Source of the DNA: Pirellula sp.
Lineage (GTDB): Bacteria > Planctomycetota > Planctomycetia > Pirellulales > Pirellulaceae
Direction of reading: 5' to 3'
DNA length: 46,581 bases
NCBI GenBank assembly: GCA_021299695.1
Contig: JAJTEK010000013.1
Coordinates: 1-46,581 of the forward strand
Position numbers and translations under genes: made by a program. The notes under the pieces were generated by a model, which was not told the origin of the DNA, did no database searches, and saw only the letters and a list, made by a program, of their open reading frames with translations. Positions 8,858-17,712 of the stretch are shown piece after piece. Each line of letters starts with the position of its first letter. Position 1 is the stretch's first letter.

Positions 8858-11800
8858 CTATTCTCCTTTAGCAGGTCCGCTGGATCGAAGGTAGCTGATG
8901 ATCCCGGCGATTTCCTCAGGACTGAGCAACTGTTCAAATCCTTCAGGCATAAGCGACCGTTCGGACTCTCGAAACTCAGCGATATCGGTCTTGTTCAGAT
9001 GATCGATCCTTCCGTTGCTATCGACCCATTCGATGCTCGATTCATCCTCTCGAAGTTTCAGACCCGTCAGTACCTGGCCTTCGTGAGTTCTTGCTTGGAA
9101 GACCCAGTACTTTTCCTCGACGGATCGGTTTGGATCTAAAATCGCAATCGCCCAAGCTTCGTTGGTCCAATGTGCGAGCCCTCGGAGGTTTGGCGCAAGG
9201 CTCTCTTGATAGTTCTCGTCAACTCTTCGACCTTCGTGGCATGTGGCGCAATGCTTGCGATAAGCGACTTGACCGATACTTGCATCAGCCTTTTTCGGCC
9301 AGCCGAGTAGTGCTTGCCGAACCAGTGCTGGCCGGTCGGCCCCTGGTGCCGGTCCGAAGATCTCGATGGCACCCTTCGACACCTTTTGGGACCCATCGGA
9401 TCGCAATCGTTGAATCGTGATCGCATCGATATCCGCAGCGGCTATCTTCCCCTGTCGAACCGCTTCGAGAATTTCCACTCCACCCGATTCGTTTTGTCCA
9501 AGTCTGCTCAATACAACCGACCGACTAGCTTGGGACAAATCCCGCCACCGACCGATCAGTTGCGAGGAGGCTTGGCCGCCGAGATTCATCAAACCGATGG
9601 TCAATTCCGAATCGATCGGCAGCGATTCGCCCCGCACCAGAGCTCCGAGCAACATCGCATGATCCTCTGTCCAGGTCGAGCCCATCCGAGAAGCAAGCAG
9701 GTTCACACCGGCGAGCACCCCGCCCGCATCGACTTGGGTGGGGTCGTTTTGGTACAGGCGCAAGCAATCGCGCGCCGAATCCAGGATCCGTCCGATCGCA
9801 GATTCGTCCAAACCAGAGACATCCGCCGACGCAAATTGCTTGGCCAAAAGGTAATGCCAAGCGGGTCTAGGGCCCGTTTCGTTGGCGACCGAAGCGAGTA
9901 ATTCCGCGCGAAATTCGGGCGAGATCCTGGGAACGAGTTTTTCGGCGATCTTTTGCACGCTGCGGATCTCTGCATTTCCATTGAGTACAGCTCGCAGCAG
10001 ACCATCGACACTCGATGGATGCAGGAAATGGATCGATTCTTGGACCCAACTATCTGGTGCATGGCTTACAAGGGCCTTGGCCATCCAGTCGATTGGAGGA
10101 ACTTTATCCTGACTTGCTTCGACCATAGCTACCATCGCCAAGGAGGGCAATTTGGCGATCGAATCGAGAGGTATAGAAGCCCAGAAACGTTGTCGGGCAT
10201 CGGGATCCAGACCTAAAGCATCGACGTTTTCGGCCAGGAAGCGGAGTGTCTGTGGGTCGCTCTTGGCGACCAGATCATCGATTCGATGGACAGGGAAGCT
10301 GCCTAATGCCATGAGCACGCTTACGAGCCGAACCCGGGTTCCTGGGTGATTGGTTTGCATGAGCAACTCGCCGATGGGAGCAGCAACCGTTGCGACATCT
10401 TTGCGGCCGATCCAGCGGCTCAAAAGTGTTTGTTGTGCAAGATCGGATCTAGCGGAGTTTGGGCCAGCGATTTCACGTATCAACGCGAGATCGTCTTTAT
10501 CGGAGAGATTCTCGATGGTTCGGGGGGTGTAATCCGATTTTCGAATTCGGTAGATGCGACCCCGATCCTCCCCGGCTCGGACGTTGATCCGCCGCTGCCA
10601 TTCTTCGGGGATCCATTCGGGATGTTCGATCACGTAGCGGTACATATCGACGACCCACATTGTGCCGTCTGGAGCATTTTCGATACGGACGGGGCGAAAC
10701 CATGGGTCGCTGCTGCGTAGAAACTCGCTTTTGGAATCAGCGCCGATACGGTTAGCCGCCCAGGTTGCTCCGGAAGTTTTGAGGTCATAGCGTACGACGA
10801 GGTTGTGGACAGGCTCGCAAACCAATGCAAAGCCCCGCATCTGTTCGCCTTGGCCTTCGCCCCGATTGATCACCGTGCTACAGGCCGAGGTGAAACGGTT
10901 GATCGCGTAAAGATCGTTGAATCGATCGGCTTGTTGACTGAGCGGAAAAACTGGAGGAATGCTCGGAGGATTGGTAATCAATTGATAACGTCGTTTAGGC
11001 TTGTATCCACTGCGTTCGATCCAACGCTGGGGATAAACATAATGGAACATCGGTAGGCTGTTTTCGTTGCCGAACCAATTCCCCACTTCATCGGTGGTTC
11101 GAATGTACTGCGTCACCCCCGACTCAAGACGAAGATCGCCCGAATCGGGGTCGAGGCTCAAGTCGGATCCGGAGATCCTCATTTGTTTCGGGGGCTGTTG
11201 AGAGACCAAGCCGTTGCCTGTGACGGTCACAACATTGGCACCTCCCCCGGGTCCAAAATGCAACCGATGGTCCATTCCGTAGGTGAATCCATGAACTCGG
11301 TGCTGAGGATTTCCCTCAGGAAATCCCGTTACCAGCACCACCTTCTCGTCGCACTTGCCATCACCATCGGTATCTCTGGCAAAGAAGATGTCCGGCGCGC
11401 AAGCGATGCTCACTCCATCGCGCCAAGCGTAGATGCCTGCGGGGTAATTCAGGCCATCGAGAAACATGGTGCTCTGATCCATGACTCCATCACCATCGGT
11501 GTCGACCAAGGACTTAACGCAACCCGTTTTCGGACCGCCCAGTGGGTAGTCCCCCATTTGGACCACCCAAACCTTACCGTCTTTCCCCCAAGCGATCCCG
11601 ACCGGATCGGTGACCAGCGGCTCGCTTGCTACGAGTTCGATGGTATAGCCCTCGGGAACTTCCATCGTCGCGAGCGATTGCTCGGGGCTGCGCGGTTGGT
11701 CGGCGGCTTGTTGCTGTTGGGTCAACTGCAAGACACGGTCGACGATTTTTTCCTCGGTTCCCGACTCCCATCGTCCTGGTTGTCCGTAATAGAGCATCGA

Positions 11801-13129
11801 GCCATCGACTTCGTAGCCTCCTTCGTCGCGAACCCGTTCGCTTGCTACATACGCGAAAACATCATCGACATAGCCAGCCACCCAAACATTTGCGAATTGA
11901 CTCAGCTCTTTTTCGAGCCGAATTTGATAATCGACAACGACCTCGCCCCCCATAAAGACCCAAGCTAGATCTTTGCCGAAGCTCCAAAGGTGCACGGGTG
12001 CAGGATACGTCTCGGGAATTCGGTCTTTCCGCGATAGCAGTTCGAGCCATTGGTTCGCAAAATTCCGTTCGTGAGCGGATGCACTTTTTTGCATCCCCTC
12101 GAGAGTCGCTTTGTTGGGACGCTGGCTTGCTAATGCGACCAAAACGAAGGCCGCATTGGTGGGCTTGGGCAATACCTTGAGTTCATGACTTAGCACCTCT
12201 TGAACCGAATTTGCCATTTCGGCTCCGTGCTGTCGAGCACGTTCGATCGTGCCACGCGGATTTGGATTCGCATCGGCACCGCATCCGATGATCGGCAAGG
12301 CGATGCATCCGGGGTTTTTCTCTTCAAGAATGGACGCCGAAATCCCTCCCCAATCGCCACTGATCTTGTTGGCATCCGGGGAGATCGAGGTGCTATGGCA
12401 GGCGTATTGGTACGATATAGCGAGGAGTTTCCCTGACATATCCCGCACACGCAGGATGCGAACGTTGCGATCGACCGGGCCTTCATCGACTGTTCCAATT
12501 CCTACCCACTGCTTGTCCTTGAGCATTCTGCGGTTGATGGCAAACTCCGCCCTTCCGAGCCCATATTCGACCGTACCGGGCTTGAGGTTTGCAGCTGCAT
12601 CGAGAACCGCCTTGGAGATCCCCTCGATGGTCTTTTGGGTCGTGCGTAGCATCGCCGCATTTTCCTCTTGGGACATTGGAACCCCGAAAAGGTTTGGGAT
12701 CAATCCGTCCAAGTGCGGAGCGGTATGGGAGTGGGTGGTGCAAAAGACGATGCGAGAACGCGGAATCTTGAGCGTTGGCAGAACTCGTTCGAGTACCCGC
12801 TCGGTCATCACCGCCGAGATGCCGATCGCGTCGATCGATACGATCACGAGTGCATCGTCGGTCGAGGACCCCGGAGAGAGGACCAAGGCTCTGGCGGACA
12901 AGCGGTCCTCGATTCCTTGACTTGGGACCAAACGACTTGCATATCCGCTCAATCGCACAGGCTCATCGGGCGTGATATCCACCTTGGAGGCACCGACGAA
13001 CCAAGAGGTACTTTCAGGCTCGCTTGCAGCTAGTAGAGAGCATGGTGGTAATACCGGCCCAAGGTTCCCCAGGAAGCACAAAGAAACGAAAACGGGCAGA
13101 AAACGCGTCGCAAGGATCAGGGCTTTCAT
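8858..13129 (-). CDS. neutral-ceramidase-like / heme-binding dehydrogenase-like fusion
   Basis: 1,423 residues with an N-terminal signal peptide (hydrophobic stretch ending near LLAASEPE). Part 1 (about 40-475) resembles the N-terminal domain of neutral/alkaline ceramidases: zinc-site-like motifs CTTHSHTAPH and YACHSTSIS...SGDWGG are present. The position of the nucleophilic Ser in Pseudomonas ceramidase (GNLSPN, from memory) reads GADANPN, so amide hydrolysis is uncertain. Part 2 (about 485-870) is a glucose/sorbosone-dehydrogenase-like propeller with DTDGDG repeats. A helical HEAT-like stretch follows, then a C-terminal cytochrome with CATCH and a planctomycete-type tail. Exported, probably acting on a lipid or sugar substrate with electron transfer to heme. 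An ATG is also present at 13132; GAGG lies five bases before the second ATG (13129), which I prefer. Confidence 0.9.
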   Translation of the reverse strand: MKALILATRFLPVFVSLCFLGNLGPVLPPCSLLAASEPESTSWFVGASKVDITPDEPVRLSGYASRLVPSQGIEDRLSARALVLSPGSSTDDALVIVSIDAIGISAVMTERVLERVLPTLKIPRSRIVFCTTHSHTAPHLDGLIPNLFGVPMSQEENAAMLRTTQKTIEGISKAVLDAAANLKPGTVEYGLGRAEFAINRRMLKDKQWVGIGTVDEGPVDRNVRILRVRDMSGKLLAISYQYACHSTSISPDANKISGDWGGISASILEEKNPGCIALPIIGCGADANPNPRGTIERARQHGAEMANSVQEVLSHELKVLPKPTNAAFVLVALASQRPNKATLEGMQKSASAHERNFANQWLELLSRKDRIPETYPAPVHLWSFGKDLAWVFMGGEVVVDYQIRLEKELSQFANVWVAGYVDDVFAYVASERVRDEGGYEVDGSMLYYGQPGRWESGTEEKIVDRVLQLTQQQQAADQPRSPEQSLATMEVPEGYTIELVASEPLVTDPVGIAWGKDGKVWVVQMGDYPLGGPKTGCVKSLVDTDGDGVMDQSTMFLDGLNYPAGIYAWRDGVSIACAPDIFFARDTDGDGKCDEKVVLVTGFPEGNPQHRVHGFTYGMDHRLHFGPGGGANVVTVTGNGLVSQQPPKQMRISGSDLSLDPDSGDLRLESGVTQYIRTTDEVGNWFGNENSLPMFHYVYPQRWIERSGYKPKRRYQLITNPPSIPPVFPLSQQADRFNDLYAINRFTSACSTVINRGEGQGEQMRGFALVCEPVHNLVVRYDLKTSGATWAANRIGADSKSEFLRSSDPWFRPVRIENAPDGTMWVVDMYRYVIEHPEWIPEEWQRRINVRAGEDRGRIYRIRKSDYTPRTIENLSDKDDLALIREIAGPNSARSDLAQQTLLSRWIGRKDVATVAAPIGELLMQTNHPGTRVRLVSVLMALGSFPVHRIDDLVAKSDPQTLRFLAENVDALGLDPDARQRFWASIPLDSIAKLPSLAMVAMVEASQDKVPPIDWMAKALVSHAPDSWVQESIHFLHPSSVDGLLRAVLNGNAEIRSVQKIAEKLVPRISPEFRAELLASVANETGPRPAWHYLLAKQFASADVSGLDESAIGRILDSARDCLRLYQNDPTQVDAGGVLAGVNLLASRMGSTWTEDHAMLLGALVRGESLPIDSELTIGLMNLGGQASSQLIGRWRDLSQASRSVVLSRLGQNESGGVEILEAVRQGKIAAADIDAITIQRLRSDGSQKVSKGAIEIFGPAPGADRPALVRQALLGWPKKADASIGQVAYRKHCATCHEGRRVDENYQESLAPNLRGLAHWTNEAWAIAILDPNRSVEEKYWVFQARTHEGQVLTGLKLREDESSIEWVDSNGRIDHLNKTDIAEFRESERSLMPEGFEQLLSPEEIAGIISYLRSSGPAKGE
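8863..8869 (-). promoter_or_regulatory. Shine-Dalgarno site of the Ser/Thr kinase
   Basis: AAAGGAG on the minus strand, eight bases before the kinase ATG. It overlaps the last codons of the upstream ceramidase-like gene and suggests translational coupling. Confidence 0.7.
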
Positions 13130-13132
13130 CAT

Positions 13133-13637
13133 TACCTCACAAGTTGGATAAGAACATCAGCTCAGATTATAACCGACGAAAAAGGGTCAGGGGCAATCCT
13201 TTTGGAAAGGCTCTCCCGAAGATTTGCGGTTAAAAGAAGGTCCAAGAGACCTGGTCGGTGCGACGTTCGCATACCGTCTTCGAAAACCGCACAAATTTGG
13301 CACCAACCTCCTGCAGTATTCCTTAGCGTGATGAAGCCCAATCTGTACAAATCGATCTGTCTGCCTCGTATTCGTGGCTATGTGTGGCGATAAAAGCCGA
13401 ACAGCCGGATCTCTACAGGAGACCCACTAATCCAAAAAAGTGAGCTCATCTCAACTACGAGCGGGCTCGCAGGTCTGCACTACTTTCACTGAGGTGTTCC
13501 TTCGGCTAAGAGCGAGTACAATCTTTCAGTCGATTTCGAGCGCGAGCACCGTCCGCCGCGGCGGGCTGATCACGAACACGACGAGGAGCCTGATCTCTTC
13601 CCCCCTGCACTTTTGCCTGCTAGAGACGAGTAATCCG
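13133..13637. other. 505-bp divergent intergenic region
   Basis: Separates two divergent genes and must hold both promoters. Seen: a -10-like TACAAT at 13517-13522 with no convincing -35; a perfect 12-bp palindrome CCGCCGCGGCGG at 13553-13564, inside the probable leader of the uronate-isomerase-like gene; and a purine-rich stretch near 13178-13210 (AAAAAGGGTCAGGGG, then CCTTTTGG). The downstream frame is open back to 13440, but the extra 66 residues look non-coding (Ser/Thr/Arg-rich, no family match). No RNA gene recognised. Confidence 0.5.
13135..13138 (-). promoter_or_regulatory. Shine-Dalgarno site deciding between two ATGs
   Basis: GAGG on the minus strand. It sits two bases before the ATG at 13132 but five before the ATG at 13129, favouring the latter as the start of the ceramidase-like gene. 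Confidence 0.45.
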
Positions 13638-14924
13638 ATGACTTTGACACGTACCTTGTTTGAAGCGCTCGACCGTGTCCCTTTGGTCGACCCACATTCG
13701 CACATCGACCCGCGATCACCGGCGTCGAGCACCATCGCCGATTTGCTTGGATATCACTATTACACCGAGCTGGCACACAGCGCCGGGATGCCCCGCGAGA
13801 GGATCGAGGAGCCAGGGATTTCTCCCGAGGAGAAAGTAGCAAGGTTGTTCGAACATTTGCACCACATCGATCACTCAGTTCAATGGTCATGGTTCGTCGA
13901 GCTATCGAGAGAGCTGTTCGATTTTCAGGGGGATTGTATCGATCGAGGCAATTGGAGAGACCTTTATGATCTTGCCCTAAGAAAGATGGGTCAGCCCGAC
14001 TGGGAAGATCAGGTACTGCGCAAAAGCCATGTTGAGCGGATTTTTCTGACGAATGATTTCGACGATCCACTCGATGATTTTGATACCCACCGCTACATAC
14101 CTTGCCTTCGTACCGACGACTTGGTTTTTAACTTAGCTCAGTCAGCGACCCGAGAACGCTTGGCCAGAGCGACGGGCGTTGCCGTCGGTACACTCAAGGA
14201 TTTGCGAAACGCGATCGGTTCGTTGTTTACCCATTTCAAGCAAAATCAGGTTCGAGCTTGCGCGATATCGCTTCCACCTTGGTTTACACCGCGAGCCATG
14301 GCCGACGATGATGAGTCGGCTCAACTCGCCTTGAAACGTCTAGTTACGGGCCAAGATCCAACGCAAACCGATCGAGAAACGATCGCTTACTGGGTTTTTT
14401 GGCAGTTGGCCGAATTTTGTGATGATATGAAATTGCCGTTCGATCTGATGATTGGAGTGAATCGCAAGGTGTATCCGGGTGGAGTCTATCAAGGTCAAGA
14501 CTTGTATGATTCGCGATGGTCGATGATCCAGTATAGCGCGTTGTTCAACGCATTTCCGAGGGTGAAATTTCCGATCTCGGTACTCGCCTCGGTCAGCAAT
14601 CAAGAGCTTGTCGACTACGCTTGGATTTTTCCGAATGTGATTGCAAACGGACATTGGTGGTACAGCAACACTCCATTGTTCATTCGCCATGATTTGCAAG
14701 CCCGAATCGATGCGATTCCCAGGAACAAGATCATCGGTTACTACAGCGACGCGTATAAACTCGAATTCATCCTTCCCAAATACCGCATGTACAAACGCAT
14801 CTTGGCACAAGTACTCGGTGAAACGATCGTCGAGCAGCATGGCCGTTCCGAGTCGTTTGCGATCGATTTAGGGACACAGATCTTGAGGGGAAATGTCGAT
14901 TCGATTTTCTTCGATCAAGAGTGA
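13638..14924 (+). CDS. uronate (glucuronate) isomerase-like amidohydrolase
   Basis: 428 residues from the ATG at 13638. The N-terminus carries the metal-binding HxH strand of the amidohydrolase superfamily (LVDPHSHID), and the whole resembles the UxaC family, which interconverts glucuronate and fructuronate. It is somewhat shorter than E. coli UxaC (about 470). The C-terminal half has the family-like segments NGHWWYSNTP and GYYSDAYK. Likely cytoplasmic sugar-acid catabolism. Planctomycetes carry several divergent UxaC paralogues, so the exact substrate is uncertain. It stands alone, 15 bp from the stop of a convergent gene, with no terminator visible between them. Confidence 0.8.
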   Translation: MTLTRTLFEALDRVPLVDPHSHIDPRSPASSTIADLLGYHYYTELAHSAGMPRERIEEPGISPEEKVARLFEHLHHIDHSVQWSWFVELSRELFDFQGDCIDRGNWRDLYDLALRKMGQPDWEDQVLRKSHVERIFLTNDFDDPLDDFDTHRYIPCLRTDDLVFNLAQSATRERLARATGVAVGTLKDLRNAIGSLFTHFKQNQVRACAISLPPWFTPRAMADDDESAQLALKRLVTGQDPTQTDRETIAYWVFWQLAEFCDDMKLPFDLMIGVNRKVYPGGVYQGQDLYDSRWSMIQYSALFNAFPRVKFPISVLASVSNQELVDYAWIFPNVIANGHWWYSNTPLFIRHDLQARIDAIPRNKIIGYYSDAYKLEFILPKYRMYKRILAQVLGETIVEQHGRSESFAIDLGTQILRGNVDSIFFDQE

Positions 14925-14939
14925 TGCGGCAGGGTTCGG

Positions 14940-15659
14940 TTAGGTTTCGAAATGGGTATCGTTTTGAAAACACCCGTCGATCCCCAAGCGATATTGGAAG
15001 GAATCGAACTGACCGATGTATCGATCCGTGCTGCTGTGGACATGCTCGGCTTCGGTAATGAACCTTAGATTTCCATCCGGGTACACATCGTGCTTGATAA
15101 GAACCCGTTCGTAGAGTTCTTGTGGCGAACCGTAACATATCAGGAGCTTGTGTTCATCAAACTGAATTTCTTGCTTGCGCTGCGGGTTGACCACAGCAAT
15201 CCCGGTACATCCGTCATTTAAAAGGATGTCCTCAAATTCATACAACAAGCTTGAGAGAACCGGCACATCGATATGCTCTCGAATGAAATCCTGATGCTCA
15301 CCGGTATCGCCATGATGACTTGTCTCAAGAACGACGTTGACGACATCGCCAAGGCAACCGACGAGGTCGACGAACAGGTCGAATAGTCGTTCACGCGATG
15401 CTGAGGCGAGGATTACCGGTATACGGGTTTCGGAATCCGGGTCGTTGTACTCATCGTGTCGATATCCCTGACGTGGGACAACCTGCATGTTGTACGATGG
15501 TCGAATCGCATCGGTCAGTTCGAAGGTGCCATAGCGAGCACGTTCCATGTGCGCCTCGAGTTCGTCTGGGGAAAGGGATGCAAAACTCGAGGTCGGGGTC
15601 GATCGAGACTCGCTGAAATTGCGTTTGCTCTGACCGGAACGAAAGCCTGGGAAGCCCAT
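14940..15659 (-). CDS. hypothetical protein, 3' part of a frameshifted gene
   Basis: 239 residues if read from the ATG at 15659. I recognise no family. From about residue 27 (ASLSPDELEAHMERARYG) the sequence looks like a real acidic globular protein with a His-rich segment (TSHHGDTGEHQDF). The first 26 residues are Ser/Arg/Thr-rich and look like out-of-frame translation. Removing one T from the T4 run (plus-strand A4 at 15582-15585) joins this frame to an upstream reading frame from 15828, giving one protein of 295 residues whose junction reads smoothly (DPDLEF, ASLSPDELEA). I infer one gene broken by a single-base insertion, real or from sequencing. Confidence 0.65.
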   Translation of the reverse strand: MGFPGFRSGQSKRNFSESRSTPTSSFASLSPDELEAHMERARYGTFELTDAIRPSYNMQVVPRQGYRHDEYNDPDSETRIPVILASASRERLFDLFVDLVGCLGDVVNVVLETSHHGDTGEHQDFIREHIDVPVLSSLLYEFEDILLNDGCTGIAVVNPQRKQEIQFDEHKLLICYGSPQELYERVLIKHDVYPDGNLRFITEAEHVHSSTDRYIGQFDSFQYRLGIDGCFQNDTHFET

Positions 15660-15828
15660 GATGATTTAACGCTTGGGAGATGGAGTGGTCATTCGGGGCG
15701 TCGAAACTTGAATCGAACTCGCCCGGAATATCCAAAAATAGGTCAGGCTCGTCCGCAAAGCACACAAAGTCCGTAAATTCTCGATCTTTTCTGTTCGGTA
15801 CGATCGCTACGACCCGAACAGCACGCAT
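15583..15828 (-). pseudogene. 5' part of the frameshifted hypothetical gene
   Basis: An ATG at 15828 begins MRAVRVVAIVPNRKD, followed by DREFTDFVCFADEPDLFLD, of ordinary protein composition. The frame remains coding-like to IDPDLEF near 15583, then turns Arg/Pro/Cys-rich, as expected once the true frame is lost. The coding-like stretch therefore precedes, and does not overlap, the coding-like part of the next frame. A GGA lies six bases before the ATG. If the frameshift is an error, the real gene is 14940-15828. Confidence 0.6.
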
Positions 15829-15941
15829 CGTAGATCCAAGAGTAAGAACCCTATGGGTGGAGTCCCAAACGGATGGATCGCGATAACGATCAGTGGTTCG
15901 AATTCAAGCCGATTTCCCGCAGCGCTCGAGAGCCCACGAAG

Positions 15942-16085
15942 ATGACCGATAGCCGTTTGCGCCCACTAGGATCCTTGGTTTTGAGTTTGCGTGTCTTGTG
16001 CACCTCTGTCTTTGCCGTCTTTGTAATTTTCATGACCGGTTGCGATACGAGCCCAGATCGTTCCCACGGCAGTATCACCTCGTGA
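15942..16085 (+). CDS. lipoprotein signal segment, probably the 5' end of a split gene
   Basis: 47 residues from the ATG at 15942: basic N-terminus, hydrophobic core and a lipobox-like MTGC, so a type II signal peptide, followed by only about 13 mature residues before a stop. The next frame, starting at 16093, is a 539-residue protein with no signal of its own and only a TTG start. Skipping one base at the CCC run 16063-16065 fuses the two frames (DRS, then TAVSPREAKLP) into a 589-residue lipoprotein. A start at 15873 would add 23 polar residues in front of the signal and is less likely. Confidence 0.55.
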   Translation: MTDSRLRPLGSLVLSLRVLCTSVFAVFVIFMTGCDTSPDRSHGSITS

Positions 16086-16092
16086 AGCAAAG

Positions 16093-17712
16093 TTGCCGGT
16101 AATCCCCGTCCCCTCCGAGACGTCGGCAACGAACCGAAGGGAAGCCGACAGTAACCCACAGTCCGACACGTCCTTGGCCTCTGAGAGTCCACTGCAACCA
16201 AACCTTGGAATTGGTTGGATCGATACAGGTAGTTTGCCTATCTTGCAGTGGGAGATTATTTATTTGGGGAATCGTCCTGTCGGTTACACACGACGAAGCA
16301 TCGAGATAGCGACTCCAAATCAAGTCGAGCCATTTGGAGATTTCAAGGATGCCAAGTCCGTTACATTGCTGTGTCTGGAGGCCGAAAGCCGTATTCGGAT
16401 AAGTCGCAAGAGTTCCGATCCGATCGATCAAACGGTTTTCCTAAGGACTCTTGAAAAGCTCGATGGTGAACTTTTGGGGATCGAGGGGAATATCGACACG
16501 GGTGTTGTCAAGCGAAAATTCACGGGGAATGTTCGGGACGGCGCGTTGAATATTCAAATTACAGAAGACCGGGTTGTTTCGAGCAACAGCGTTCCGTGGG
16601 ATCCGAGTTATCGAGGCCCATTTGCGATTGAGCAATCGCTGCGTAAATCGCCGATGGAGCCTAAGGAAATCCGCGTCGTGAGGTATCTCGATCCCTTTCA
16701 AATGGCCGTGACGGAAAGTTCACTCGAGGGACTCTCCGTGGGCCAGACCGTAGACTTCGAGGGGCAGTTCGCCGACCGACTTGAGATTGAGAATCGTTCG
16801 ACTACTCAAGGCCGCACGTCGAATTCCTTGCTCTGGACGGATCGCAATGGGATTGTCCGCAAGTCGTACACTGCTGGTTTGGACCGCCTGTCCTTTGACT
16901 GCGATCCTGTCACAGCCCGGTACGTGATCTCCAAGGAGGAGTTCGATGCATCGTCGTTTAAGGATCTTCCGCTGTTGGGGTCCTTTGCGACACTTCCCGA
17001 TGCGCAGCAAGGGGGATTCCGTATCGCTTCAGAACTGTTGCGACACGACGGATCGATCAGCAGCAAAACCAATCAGATCGTCGAAAGAGTGAACGAGAAA
17101 ACATGGGACGTTCAGGTACGTTCGGTATCTGAGGATGGGGGGCAAGACACTGCCGACTTGCCAGGGCAGGACGCCTTGGCATCTACGGGAGTGATCGATT
17201 GGAAGGAACCGACTATCCAGCGGTGGCTTTCCTCGCAGATTGCTACTAGCGATTCCTCGGCGAACACAGGTTCGAATACACAGAGCCAGCGGCGAGTCCT
17301 CGCAGCAAAAACGCGAGCCTGGATATCGAAGAACGTCGGTCGTACCGAACTCGACCGCACTCTCCAAACGGCGACGAGCACCTTGCGGAATCGCAAGGGG
17401 GATGCAATGGACCAAGCGATCTTGCTGACGGGTGCCTTGCGCGGTTTGTCGATCCCGGCGCGCGTAGCGATCGGATTCCGGGCAGAACCTTCGAGTATCC
17501 GACCGACCTATCGTCTTCATCTTTGGGCGGAATACCACGATTCGATCCGTTGGATTCCAATCGATTCTTTCCTTGAGACCGACACGGTTCCGATCGATCG
17601 AATTAAAATAACCGAGTCGACGATGCCGTCGCTCAACGCCTATGAGCCAATCCTCACAGCGATTCGACTAACAACCGATATGGAACTTACGGCCAGGACC
17701 CGGAAACCGTGA
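16093..17712 (+). CDS. transglutaminase-like protein lacking the catalytic Cys
   Basis: 539 residues from a TTG, or part of a 589-residue lipoprotein if the upstream frameshift is corrected. About the first 320 residues form a beta-rich region of unknown type. The C-terminal third is a transglutaminase/protease-like core: RKGDAMDQAILLTGALRGL aligns with the nucleophile helix but has Ala where Cys is expected, while HLWAEYHDSIRWIPID keeps the His and Asp. By contrast, the transglutaminase at 26024-26953 has RVGVCQDLA. The codon is GCA, so more than one change from a Cys codon is needed. Probably a non-catalytic binding or scaffold domain at the membrane. Its stop overlaps the next start (GTGA), so the operon continues into the glycosyltransferase-like gene. 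Confidence 0.75.
   Translation: MPVIPVPSETSATNRREADSNPQSDTSLASESPLQPNLGIGWIDTGSLPILQWEIIYLGNRPVGYTRRSIEIATPNQVEPFGDFKDAKSVTLLCLEAESRIRISRKSSDPIDQTVFLRTLEKLDGELLGIEGNIDTGVVKRKFTGNVRDGALNIQITEDRVVSSNSVPWDPSYRGPFAIEQSLRKSPMEPKEIRVVRYLDPFQMAVTESSLEGLSVGQTVDFEGQFADRLEIENRSTTQGRTSNSLLWTDRNGIVRKSYTAGLDRLSFDCDPVTARYVISKEEFDASSFKDLPLLGSFATLPDAQQGGFRIASELLRHDGSISSKTNQIVERVNEKTWDVQVRSVSEDGGQDTADLPGQDALASTGVIDWKEPTIQRWLSSQIATSDSSANTGSNTQSQRRVLAAKTRAWISKNVGRTELDRTLQTATSTLRNRKGDAMDQAILLTGALRGLSIPARVAIGFRAEPSSIRPTYRLHLWAEYHDSIRWIPIDSFLETDTVPIDRIKITESTMPSLNAYEPILTAIRLTTDMELTARTRKP

Noticed and set aside
13178-13210. AAAAAGGGTCAGGGG...CCTTTT stretch resembling REP-like short repeats
   Set aside because: Only one copy seen in the window and no REP-associated transposase nearby, so a mobile-element call is not supported.
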